Assembly: GCA_030693145.1 (NCBI GenBank) | Contig: JAUYBI010000029.1 | Span: 1 to 43,229 of the forward strand | Source: Candidatus Omnitrophota bacterium | Lineage (GTDB): Bacteria; Omnitrophota; Gorgyraeia; Gygaellales; Profunditerraquicolaceae | Length of the DNA: 43,229 nucleotides | Direction of reading: 5' to 3' | In this document: piece after piece, positions 1 to 6,898 of the stretch | How the letters are laid out: every line of letters begins with the position of its first letter | Numbering within the stretch: the stretch's first letter is position 1 | Made by a program: the position numbers and the translations under genes | Notes under the pieces: model-generated | The model's input: only the letters and a program-made list of their open reading frames with translations | Databases searched by the model: none | Told to the model about the DNA's origin: nothing

Positions 1-36
1 CTGTTGATCGGTAAATCTTTTGTGTAATTGTGCCAT
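1..36 (-). CDS. N-terminal 12 codons of a probable IS transposase, cut by window edge
   Basis: Reading the minus strand, an ATG at 36 follows a strong ribosome-binding site (AGGAGG at 45-50) and opens a frame MAQLHKRFTDQQ that runs off the window. The basic start and the repeat-rich leader suit a helix-turn-helix transposase of the integrase-core (IS481-like/ISNCY) type, but twelve residues cannot prove the family. The start codon and ribosome-binding site lie inside a 17-bp inverted repeat (28-44 with 57-73), so initiation might be modulated by a hairpin. It is the only gene besides the one at the far end whose body lies outside the window. Confidence 0.42.
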   Translation of the reverse strand, partial: MAQLHKRFTDQQ

Positions 37-73
37 ACTTGTAAACCTCCTTTTTCTTACAAGTATGGCACAA
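28..73. repeat. 17-bp inverted repeat over transposase start
   Basis: Arms 28-44 and 57-73 are perfect complements with a 12-nt loop. On the minus strand the loop carries the ribosome-binding site and the 5' side of the second arm carries the start codon. This could be an operator or a translational hairpin; it could also be chance symmetry shaped by the IS. Confidence 0.6.
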
Positions 74-136
74 AAAACAGTGCACTTTTAAATTGTAACT
101 CCCTTTAAAAACAGTGCACTTTTAATTTGGAGATGA

Positions 137-448
137 CATAACAGAAAATCTTTCTTTACAGCAATACAAAAGGCAGGTATAATTAATTTTCACTTCCATG
201 ATTTAAAGTATACTTTTGCTAGTCAGTTAGTTATGGCTGGCGTTGAGATAAACACTACCCGGGAATTACTGGGGCATAAAGATATCTGGATGACACTCCG
301 ATATAGCCATCTTTCCCCGGATCATAAGAAGCGCGCGGTTGACGTTTTAAGTAGTAAGATGGACACTATTTGGACACTAGACACCAAATTCAAAAAAGAC
401 GAAAATTCAGCCGTTTCAGAAATTATTGATAGTGTTAAGGTTAAGTAG
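137..448 (+). pseudogene. Tyrosine recombinase C-terminal remnant
   Basis: From 137 the frame encodes the C-terminal catalytic part of a phage-type integrase: an RKSFFTAIQKAGI stretch, then FHDLKYTFASQL, then the LLGHK box, then RYSHLSPDHK with the nucleophile tyrosine. The usual box HDLRH reads HDLKY, so the second catalytic arginine is lysine. The N-terminal half, with the first arginine and catalytic lysine, is gone: a TGA stands at 134-136 and IS sequence lies upstream. The first internal ATG is 233, but that start would begin after the HDLRH box and is not meaningful. The remnant ends 3 nt before a tRNA-like sequence, as expected of an old element integrated near tRNA genes. Truncated and almost certainly inactive. 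Confidence 0.8.
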
Positions 449-451
449 TAA

Positions 452-528
452 CGGGGCGTGGCTCAGCTTGGTAGAGCGTCCGCCATTACAGCGTTGGCGG
501 ACGGGCGCCAAAGTATCAGTGGCGCCCG
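452..528 (+). other. tRNA-like 5' half followed by two GC hairpins
   Basis: 452-478 matches the 5' half of a tRNA: acceptor-like CGGGGCG, TG, a D arm GCTC/GAGC around AGCTTGGTA, then G. It is very like the start of the tRNA-Pro at 556, and both are preceded by AGTAGTAAC or nearly so. After that the fold breaks down: 478-484 pairs with 496-502 around an 11-nt loop rather than a 7-nt anticodon loop, and 502-509 pairs perfectly with 521-528 around another 11-nt loop. No T arm and no closing acceptor strand follow. It is best read as a partial tRNA duplication or a decayed attachment region, not a working tRNA. Confidence 0.55.
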
Positions 529-555
529 CTTGATTCCGAAAAAGATAGTAGTAAC

Positions 556-630
556 CGGGGGATGGCTCAGTTTGGCTAGAGCGCTTGAATGGGGTTCAAG
601 AGGTCGAGAGTTCAAATCTCTCTCCCCCGA
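556..630 (+). tRNA. tRNA-Pro (anticodon GGG)
   Basis: A full cloverleaf can be drawn by hand: acceptor CGGGGGA with TCCCCCG, D arm GCTC/GAGC, anticodon stem CTTGA/TCAAG around loop ATGGGGT (anticodon GGG, reads CCC), T arm GAGAG/CTCTC around TTCAAAT, discriminator A. C at position 1 suits bacterial tRNA-Pro. The 3' CCA is not encoded. It ends 22 nt before the first PilZ gene. Confidence 0.95.
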
Positions 631-652
631 TTTATAAAATAGAGAGGTGATT

Positions 653-985
653 ATGCAGGAAAAAAGAAAAACCGTCCGGATTGAGAAAACATTAATTATC
701 CAATACGCGCAAATTACACCGGAACCACTGTGCTGGGATTCTTCAACCATTAAGAATATCAGCATCGAAGGGATTTTATTTAATTCCAGTAAAATTTTCA
801 CCAACAACGCAAAACTGCAATTACGTTTCACAATACCCACGGATCCTTATAACCGCCTGGAAGCAACAGGGGAAGTAGTGGAATCTTTTGCCAATAGAAC
901 GCGTATAAAGTTTATCCAGCTGGGAGAGCATGAGAAGAAGATGATCAGCGATTATATGCAGAGCTTATTAAAAAATAAGAAATAG
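653..985 (+). CDS. PilZ domain protein
   Basis: Single-domain PilZ protein of 110 residues, the usual size for a stand-alone PilZ c-di-GMP receptor. Both signature parts are present: an RxxxR motif (RKTVR) close to the N-terminus and NxSxxG (NISIEG) about 30 residues later, which together clamp a c-di-GMP dimer. I chose ATG 653 because the in-frame GTG at 647 lies inside the ribosome-binding site GAGAGGTG. It is followed 23 nt later by a second PilZ gene, so the two are probably cotranscribed. No effector domain is fused, so the output (motility, adhesion, polysaccharide) cannot be told from sequence. Confidence 0.85.
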   Translation: MQEKRKTVRIEKTLIIQYAQITPEPLCWDSSTIKNISIEGILFNSSKIFTNNAKLQLRFTIPTDPYNRLEATGEVVESFANRTRIKFIQLGEHEKKMISDYMQSLLKNKK

Positions 986-1008
986 GGGTAGGGGTCAAAG
1001 GAGGATCT

Positions 1009-1371
1009 ATGCCAAAAGAATTCGATGGGCAGGAAAAAAGAAAGTATCCCCGCGCAAAAGGTAGATTTATTATTTCCTACAGGGTTATTCCGAGTAACAG
1101 CAACATCGATATTTCACAAACTAAAAATTTAAGTTTAGGTGGAATGCTTTTAACCACCAATTGCCAGTTTCCGGAAGGAACGAATTTGGCGCTGGAGATT
1201 CGCCTGCCCTTTGATCCTGATCCGATTGTGACTATCGCTAAGGTCCTGGAATCAAAAGAAATTACTAAAGGCGTGATCTATGATACGCGCCTTGCTTTCT
1301 TAGCGGTAGATGAAAAACATCGCGAGATAATCGGTGAAACGGTTGGTTATTATCTTAAGAAAGGTTGCTAA
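1009..1371 (+). CDS. PilZ domain protein, second tandem copy
   Basis: A 120-residue PilZ protein with RxxxR (RKYPR) and NxSxxG (NLSLGG), both intact, so c-di-GMP binding is expected. A strong ribosome-binding site (AAAGGAGGATCT) precedes ATG 1009. It resembles the upstream PilZ protein in layout (basic N-terminus, PilZ barrel, short C-terminal helix) but is clearly diverged from it, so the pair is an old duplication or two separate recruits. It ends 3 nt before hom; whether it shares a transcript with the threonine operon is unknown, and no terminator is seen between them. Confidence 0.86.
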   Translation: MPKEFDGQEKRKYPRAKGRFIISYRVIPSNSNIDISQTKNLSLGGMLLTTNCQFPEGTNLALEIRLPFDPDPIVTIAKVLESKEITKGVIYDTRLAFLAVDEKHREIIGETVGYYLKKGC

Positions 1372-1374
1372 TCT

Positions 1375-2670
1375 ATGAGAAAAATCAATATCGGCATTAT
1401 CGGTTTCGGCAATATCGGATGCGGAGTGGTCAAGATTCTTAATTCCAGGAAATCATTACTGGCGCAAAAAATAGAAACCGAAATCGTAATTAAAAAAATA
1501 TGCGATAAGGATTTGGCAAAAAAAAGAAATGTTACTGTAGATAAAGCCTTACTCACGTCCGATGCCTATGAAATTATTAATGATCCCGGAATTGACATTA
1601 TTGCGGAATTAATCGGCGGGATCAATCCGGCCCAGGAGTTTATTTTAGCGGCTTTAAAAAAAGGAAAACACGTGGTCACTGCCAATAAAGCCCTGTTGGC
1701 GGAACATGGAAATGCGTTATTCAGAGAGGCTGATGCGCGGGGTAAAAATATTTATTTTGAAGCCTCTGTAGGCGCGGGCATCCCCATTATCAAAGCCATT
1801 AAAGAAGGGTTGGTGGCCAATAAATTCAACAGTATTTTTGGTATTGTAAATGGCACATCAAATTATGTGCTTACGCAGATGTCTAAAGAAAACTGCTCTT
1901 TTGCTAATGCCTTAAGCGGCGCTAAGCTTAAAGGCTTTGCCGAGAATGATCCCACTTTCGATATCCAGGGTATTGATTCAGCGCATAAGCTGGTGTTGCT
2001 TACTTATCTGGCTTTTGGAAAAATTGTTAACTTAAAAGATATTTTTATTGAAGGCATCACACACATATCTGCTGCTGATATTGCTTATGCTCAAGAGTTA
2101 GGATATACCATAAAATTATTGGCCGTCGCCAAGAAGAGAATCAATGAGTTGGAAGTAAGGGTCCATCCAACCCTTTTACCGAGCGAACACCTGCTTTCTT
2201 CGGTAGACGGGGTGTTTAACGCTATTTATGTCTCCAGCGACCTGGCCGGGGAGCTTATGTTTTACGGCCCGGGTGCAGGGCAATTACCCGCTGCCTCGGC
2301 AGTTGTTTCTGATATTGTTGATCTGGCCCAGGATATTAAAGCCGGATTGTTTAGGCCAACTTTAAATTCCAGGGAAGATAACTCCATTAAAGGTTTACGC
2401 AAGATAGATGAATTTAAAAATAAACATTACATCCGGATTACGGCAGTAGATAAACCGGGAGTATTAGCAAAAATATCCGGAATCCTGGCAAAATTCGGTA
2501 TTAGCATTGCTTCCGTCACTCAAAAAGAGAAGTTAAAATCTCATATCGTTCCAGTGGTGATGGTTACGCATGAAATAAAAGAAAAAAATCTGCGGGGTGC
2601 CTTAAAAATGATTGATAAATTAACAGAAATCAAAGATAAATCTGTCGCCATTCGAATCGAGGGTGTTTAA
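1375..2670 (+). CDS. hom: Homoserine dehydrogenase
   Basis: Cytoplasmic NAD(P)H-dependent reduction of aspartate semialdehyde to homoserine, the branch point to threonine and methionine. The 431 residues show a Rossmann start with GFGNIG (residues 10-15), the NGTSNY substrate-region motif and the FAENDPTFDIQG stretch typical of the family, then a C-terminal ACT domain starting near residue 350 (IRITAVDKPGVLAKISGIL) that normally senses threonine. It is monofunctional: no aspartate kinase domain is fused, and lysC is separate in the same operon. Its stop overlaps the thrC start by one base, implying translational coupling. Confidence 0.96.
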   Translation: MRKINIGIIGFGNIGCGVVKILNSRKSLLAQKIETEIVIKKICDKDLAKKRNVTVDKALLTSDAYEIINDPGIDIIAELIGGINPAQEFILAALKKGKHVVTANKALLAEHGNALFREADARGKNIYFEASVGAGIPIIKAIKEGLVANKFNSIFGIVNGTSNYVLTQMSKENCSFANALSGAKLKGFAENDPTFDIQGIDSAHKLVLLTYLAFGKIVNLKDIFIEGITHISAADIAYAQELGYTIKLLAVAKKRINELEVRVHPTLLPSEHLLSSVDGVFNAIYVSSDLAGELMFYGPGAGQLPAASAVVSDIVDLAQDIKAGLFRPTLNSREDNSIKGLRKIDEFKNKHYIRITAVDKPGVLAKISGILAKFGISIASVTQKEKLKSHIVPVVMVTHEIKEKNLRGALKMIDKLTEIKDKSVAIRIEGV

Positions 2671-3752
2671 TGAACGGGCAAAAATATAGGGGAATAATTC
2701 AGAAATATAAACGGTTTTTACCGGTGAGCGAGAAAACTCCGGTAATTACTCTAAATGAAGGAAATACCCCCTTGATTTATGCCGGCTATTTAAGCGGGCT
2801 GGTAGGAAAAAATTGTGAAGTTTATTTAAAGTACGAAGGCCTTAACCCCACCGGTTCTTTTAAGGATAGGGGAATGACCCTGGCTATCTCCAAAGCCTGC
2901 GAAGCAAAGGCGGCTGCGGTAATCTGCGCCTCAACCGGAAACACTTCAGCCTCTGCCGCTGCTTACGCCGCCGTCGCCGGAATTAAATGCATCGTGCTTA
3001 TTCCCAGCGGAGCAATTGCTCTGGGAAAACTTAGCCAGGCGTTAATTCACGGGGCAAAGGTCTTAGCGATTAAAGGTAATTTTGATGCTGCTTTAGGCCT
3101 GGTTAAAGAAATTACTCAAGCGTTTCCCATTACTCTGGTGAATTCTATAAATCCTTACCGTATCCAGGGGCAAAAAACTGCCAGCTTTGAAATATGCGAC
3201 TACCTGGGGGATGCTCCGGATTTTCAGATTATGCCGGTGGGAAACGCCGGAAACATTACTGCTTACTGGAAAGGTTATAAAGAATATCAGAGCCGGGCTT
3301 TAAGTAAAAAACTTCCGGTAATGTTAGGTTTTCAGGCTCAAGGAGCTGCGCCGATTGTAAAAAATAAGCCCATTCTTAACCCGGAAACGATTGCCACCGC
3401 CATCCGGATCGGAAACCCGGCCAGCTGGAAAAGCGCGATAGACGCCCGCGATGAATCGGGCGGATTAATTGACCTGGTTTCAGATACGCAAATACTTACT
3501 GCTTACAAAATGCTCGCGGAAAAAGAAGGCGTATTTGCTGAGCCGGCTTCGGCCGCTTCCATTGCCGGCCTGTTAAAATTAATTAAAAAGGGATACTTTA
3601 AAAAATCCAATTTAAATAATAAGAAATTCTCGATTGTGTGCATCTTAACCGGGCATGGCTTAAAAGACCCGGAGCGGGCGATTAAGACGATTAAACCGCC
3701 TAAGCTGGTGCGCGCAGATTTAAAAACAATTATTAAAGAAATTGGCTACTAG
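2670..3752 (+). CDS. thrC: Threonine synthase
   Basis: PLP enzyme converting O-phosphohomoserine to threonine. At 360 residues it is the short class II-like form. NPTGSFKDRG carries the PLP-binding lysine (K65), and STGNTSASAAAYA is the phosphate-cradle region. The start ATG overlaps the hom stop (TAATG). Its substrate has to be made by a homoserine kinase; none of the GHMP or HSK2 type is visible here, which draws attention to the ApgM-like protein two genes downstream. Its 3' end overlaps the next gene by 11 nt. Confidence 0.95.
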   Translation: MNGQKYRGIIQKYKRFLPVSEKTPVITLNEGNTPLIYAGYLSGLVGKNCEVYLKYEGLNPTGSFKDRGMTLAISKACEAKAAAVICASTGNTSASAAAYAAVAGIKCIVLIPSGAIALGKLSQALIHGAKVLAIKGNFDAALGLVKEITQAFPITLVNSINPYRIQGQKTASFEICDYLGDAPDFQIMPVGNAGNITAYWKGYKEYQSRALSKKLPVMLGFQAQGAAPIVKNKPILNPETIATAIRIGNPASWKSAIDARDESGGLIDLVSDTQILTAYKMLAEKEGVFAEPASAASIAGLLKLIKKGYFKKSNLNNKKFSIVCILTGHGLKDPERAIKTIKPPKLVRADLKTIIKEIGY

Positions 3753-4380
3753 AAAAAGAATTCTGATTACTGCCGGCCCCACCTGGGTAGCGCTTGACCG
3801 GGTGCGGGTAATAAGTAATTTGGCTACGGGAGAAACCGGGCTTATTCTGGCAGATAAATTTAAAAAACTTGGGTTCAAAGTTACGCTGTTGCTTGGGCCG
3901 GGAAATTTCTGCCGGGCCGGACAAACGGGCATTCAGCTGATACGTTTTAAATATTTTTCTGAATTAGCGCAGCTTTTAGATAAAGAATTGAAAAATCAAA
4001 AATTTGCGGCGGTTATTCATGCGGCGGCAGTGGCAGATTACCAGCCTAAAGATATAATTCAGCATAAGGTCAGTTCACAACGCAAGAGCTGGAAAATAAA
4101 TTTAGTTCCCACGAAGAAACTGATCCAGAGCTTAAAAATTTACCAACCGGATTTATTTACTGTGGGTTTTAAGTTCCAACCGGATGCAGGTAAAAATATA
4201 CTGATAAAAAAAGGCGAAAGGCTGCTAGAGACGGCAAATTTAGATTTGGTGGTAGCTAATTCTAATAAAAACAGGGGTTATCAAGCCTATATTTTAGACG
4301 GCCAGAATAAATACGGGCCTTTCTTAAGTAAAACAAAAATGGCTATTTATTTATCCGGATTAATGGAGAATCAACTATGA
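3742..4380 (+). CDS. coaB: Stand-alone phosphopantothenate-cysteine ligase (CoaB)
   Basis: Joins cysteine to 4'-phosphopantothenate in CoA synthesis. The 212-residue protein opens with ILITAGPTW and continues RVISNLATGETG, matching the CoaB nucleotide/phosphopantothenate-binding start (canonical ITAGGT...ISNxSSGxMG). AAAVADYQP, a conserved substrate segment, and VANSNKNR, a variant of the VAND motif, follow. The usual bacterial protein is a CoaBC fusion; the CoaC decarboxylase half is missing and no coaC is seen in the window. It begins with TTG at 3742 inside the thrC end and overlaps apgM by 4 nt, so it is embedded in the threonine operon. Confidence 0.85.
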   Translation: MATRKRILITAGPTWVALDRVRVISNLATGETGLILADKFKKLGFKVTLLLGPGNFCRAGQTGIQLIRFKYFSELAQLLDKELKNQKFAAVIHAAAVADYQPKDIIQHKVSSQRKSWKINLVPTKKLIQSLKIYQPDLFTVGFKFQPDAGKNILIKKGERLLETANLDLVVANSNKNRGYQAYILDGQNKYGPFLSKTKMAIYLSGLMENQL

Positions 4381-5585
4381 CAAAATATATTGTACTGGTT
4401 GGTGATGGTATGGCAGATTACCCCCTAGAAGAGCTGGGCATGCGCACTCCTTTAGAGGCGGCCCGCACACCGAACATGGATTTTATCGCTAAAAATGGAT
4501 GCCTGGGGCAGGCTAAGACCATTCCGGATAAAATGACTCCGGCATCCGATGTCGCTAATCTTTCCATCTTAGGATATGACCCAAAAAAATATTATTCCGG
4601 AAGAGGGCCTTTAGAAGCGGCCAACCTGGGTATTGAACTGGAAGATGACGATGTTGCTTTTCGTTGCAACTTAATCACCACCGGAGGGGATAAGTTACTC
4701 GATTATAGCGCCGGGCATATTAAGTCCACAGAGGCGCACACCCTGATTAAATTTATTGATCAAAAGCTGGGAAATAATAAACTGCGATTTTTTCCAGGCG
4801 TAAGTTACAGGCACCTGCTTTTAGTTAAGCGTGGAGCGGAATTAAAACTGCAAAATTTGAAATGCTGGGCGCCGCATGATATTGCCGGCCGGAGCATTAA
4901 CCGCCACCTGCCTAAAGGGGAAAACGCGGATATAATTGTTAAACTTATGCTGGATTCCAAAGAAATTCTGGGGTCACATGAAATTAATCATGTCCGGCTG
5001 GATTTAAAAGAAAATCCGGCAAATATGATCTGGCTTTGGGGCCAGGGGGTCAAACCCAATATGCCTAAATTTATGGAAAAATTCAATTTATCCGGAAGCG
5101 TAATTTCTGCGGTGGACCTGATTAAGGGGTTAGGGCGCATCCTGGGGTTGGAGGTAATTAATGTTCCCGGGGCAACCGGTTATTATGATACGGATTACGC
5201 GGGTAAGGCCCAGGCAGCAATTGAGTCTTTAAAGAAAAATGATTTTGTTTTTGTGCATGTTGAGGCTCCGGATGAAGCCGGGCATAACGGTGATTTGCGG
5301 GAAAAACTTACTGCCATTGAGCGTTTTGATCAATTAGTGGTCGGCTCTTTGCTGGAATATTGTAAGGATAAGGATGATTTCCGGATTATGGTTTTACCGG
5401 ATCACGCCACTCCGCTGTCTTTAAAAACCCATACCGCAGAAGCCATTCCTTTCGCGATTTACGGCAAAGGCATACCTAAAGGAGAATTTCTTAATTACTG
5501 CGAAAAAGAAGCGCAAAAATCACAACTTTATTTTGAGAATGGTTATCAACTTATGGAATATTTTATTTTAAACACCCGGAGCTAA
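4377..5585 (+). CDS. apgM: ApgM-family phosphoglycerate mutase-like protein, candidate homoserine kinase
   Basis: A 402-residue alkaline-phosphatase-superfamily protein of the archaeal-type cofactor-independent phosphoglycerate mutase group. VGDGMAD near the N-terminus, TPASDVANLS with the probable nucleophile Ser57, HVEAPDEAGHNGD and LPDHATP supply the metal site. Family members interconvert 3- and 2-phosphoglycerate. In several bacteria, homologues lie in threonine operons and have been proposed as non-orthologous homoserine kinases. Here it lies between thrC (with coaB between) and lysC, with no other homoserine kinase in the cluster, so the kinase role is quite possible. Sequence alone cannot decide between the two. 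Overlaps coaB by 4 nt. Confidence 0.88.
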   Translation: MTKYIVLVGDGMADYPLEELGMRTPLEAARTPNMDFIAKNGCLGQAKTIPDKMTPASDVANLSILGYDPKKYYSGRGPLEAANLGIELEDDDVAFRCNLITTGGDKLLDYSAGHIKSTEAHTLIKFIDQKLGNNKLRFFPGVSYRHLLLVKRGAELKLQNLKCWAPHDIAGRSINRHLPKGENADIIVKLMLDSKEILGSHEINHVRLDLKENPANMIWLWGQGVKPNMPKFMEKFNLSGSVISAVDLIKGLGRILGLEVINVPGATGYYDTDYAGKAQAAIESLKKNDFVFVHVEAPDEAGHNGDLREKLTAIERFDQLVVGSLLEYCKDKDDFRIMVLPDHATPLSLKTHTAEAIPFAIYGKGIPKGEFLNYCEKEAQKSQLYFENGYQLMEYFILNTRS

Positions 5586-5615
5586 GTTGTTTTGAGTAGA
5601 CAAGGAGATTAAAGA

Positions 5616-6842
5616 ATGCCTAAAGGTTTAGTCGTGCAAAAATACGGCGGCTCTTCCGTCGCTAATGTCGAGCGTATTCAAAGAGTAGCGCAAAGGGTGG
5701 TGGGGTATAGTAAAAGAGGCTGCCAGCTGGTGGTAGTCGTTTCGGCTTTAGGAGATACTACCGACGAATTAGTGGAACTGGCTGATAAAATCAATCCCGA
5801 TCCTTCGGAACGGGAAATGGATATGCTCTTATCTACCGGAGAACAGATCTCGGCTGCGCTTTTGGCGATGGCTATTCAAAAGTTAGGATTCCCGGCTATT
5901 TCATTTACCGGCGCTCAGGTCGGGATTATTACTGATAGCAGCCATACCCGGGCTAGAATTATCAAAATAAACGTAGATAAAATTAAAGCGGAATTAAAAA
6001 AGGGCAGGATCGTTATCGTTGCCGGTTTTCAGGGAGTAACCTTAAATCAGGATATTACCACTTTAGGCAGGGGCGGCTCAGATTTAACCGCGGTAGCTTT
6101 AGCTAAAGAACTCCAAGCGGATACCTGCGAGATTTACACCGACGTCATGGGTATTTATACTACTGACCCGCGCATTGAACCCAATGCTAAAAAGATTAAA
6201 GAGATTACTTATGACGAAATGCTGGAGATGGCTTCCTTAGGGGCTCAGGTAATGCAGCCGCGCTCTATCGAAGTAGCTAAAAAATTCAATGTCCCTTTGC
6301 ATGTGCGTTCTTCATTTAATACAAAAAGCGGAACCATGATTATTAAGGAGGTTAAAAAGATGGAAGATGTCTTGGTCAGCGGGGTAATTTTAAATAAAAA
6401 TGAAGCAAAAATTACTCTCTGCGGGGTTACGGATAAACCCGGAGTGGCGGTAAAATTATTTAAAGATCTGGCGGCCTCCGGAGTAAGCGTGGATATGATC
6501 GTGCAAAACGTAAGCCATACCCGCCAAACAGATATATCTTTTACCGTGGCCAAAGCCGATTGCGCCAAAGCCAATAAGATCACTAAAATGGTCGCTAAAA
6601 AAATCGGCGCCGGAGATGTCTTGCTGGATGAAGATATCGCCCGGGTTTCGATTGTCGGGGTAGGCATGAAATCTCATCATGGTGTTGCGGCAAAAATGTT
6701 CGGGGTCCTGGCGGACAATAAAATCAATATTGGAATGATCTCTACTTCGGATATCAGTATTTCTTGTATTATCAAGAAGAAAGACGCTGAAATAGCGGTA
6801 AAAAAATTACACGCTGATTTTGGGCTAAGTAAACCCCGCTAG
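5616..6842 (+). CDS. lysC: Aspartate kinase
   Basis: Phosphorylates aspartate, the entry step for lysine, threonine and methionine. The 408 residues are normal for a monofunctional enzyme: KYGGSS (residues 9-14) opens the kinase fold, GRGGSDLTAVALA binds substrate, and two ACT domains fill the last about 150 residues (TDKPGVAVKLFKDLA and VGVGMKSHHGVAAKMF). The ACT pair means feedback control, probably by threonine and/or lysine. An internal start of the regulatory subunit, as in Bacillus lysC, is possible: ATG 6361 follows AAGGAGG at 6346-6352. Ribosome-binding site AAGGAG precedes ATG 5616. It is the last gene before a strong terminator. Confidence 0.96.
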   Translation: MPKGLVVQKYGGSSVANVERIQRVAQRVVGYSKRGCQLVVVVSALGDTTDELVELADKINPDPSEREMDMLLSTGEQISAALLAMAIQKLGFPAISFTGAQVGIITDSSHTRARIIKINVDKIKAELKKGRIVIVAGFQGVTLNQDITTLGRGGSDLTAVALAKELQADTCEIYTDVMGIYTTDPRIEPNAKKIKEITYDEMLEMASLGAQVMQPRSIEVAKKFNVPLHVRSSFNTKSGTMIIKEVKKMEDVLVSGVILNKNEAKITLCGVTDKPGVAVKLFKDLAASGVSVDMIVQNVSHTRQTDISFTVAKADCAKANKITKMVAKKIGAGDVLLDEDIARVSIVGVGMKSHHGVAAKMFGVLADNKINIGMISTSDISISCIIKKKDAEIAVKKLHADFGLSKPR

Positions 6843-6849
6843 AGGCGGC

Positions 6850-6870
6850 GCCCCGCGGCGCGGGGCTTTT
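6850..6870 (+). terminator. Rho-independent terminator after lysC
   Basis: Seven-base GC stem GCCCCGC (6850-6856) with GCGGGGC (6860-6866), 3-nt loop, then TTTT. It starts 7 nt past the lysC stop and marks the end of the threonine operon. The T run is short, so termination may be partial. Confidence 0.8.
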
Positions 6871-6898
6871 AACCGGATAAATAAACAAGAGGTAATTT

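Larger units (their letters stand above)
1..130 (-). mobile_element. End of an insertion sequence
   Basis: The region upstream of the truncated minus-strand frame holds two direct copies of an 18-bp sequence, AAAAACAGTGCACTTTTA, at 73-90 and 107-124 (period 34), each containing the palindrome AGTGCACT. Repeats of this sort near an IS end are commonly transposase-binding sites. The recombinase remnant opens at 137, so the boundary is probably between about 124 and 136. The exact terminus and any target duplication cannot be set from one end. Confidence 0.4.

Noticed and set aside
452-540. A second complete tRNA gene
   Set aside because: The acceptor and D arm are fine, but no 7-nt anticodon loop, T arm or closing acceptor strand can be drawn.
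1-640. A prophage or genomic island
   Set aside because: Only an integrase scrap and one IS end are visible; no other phage or cargo gene lies in the window.
647-652. GTG start for the first PilZ protein
   Set aside because: The codon lies within the GAGAGGTG ribosome-binding site of ATG 653.
463-840. 125-codon open frame on the minus strand with a DLNSRPLEPHSSAL stretch
   Set aside because: That stretch is the antisense translation of the tRNA-Pro gene, and the rest lies opposite a PilZ gene. It is a known kind of false protein.
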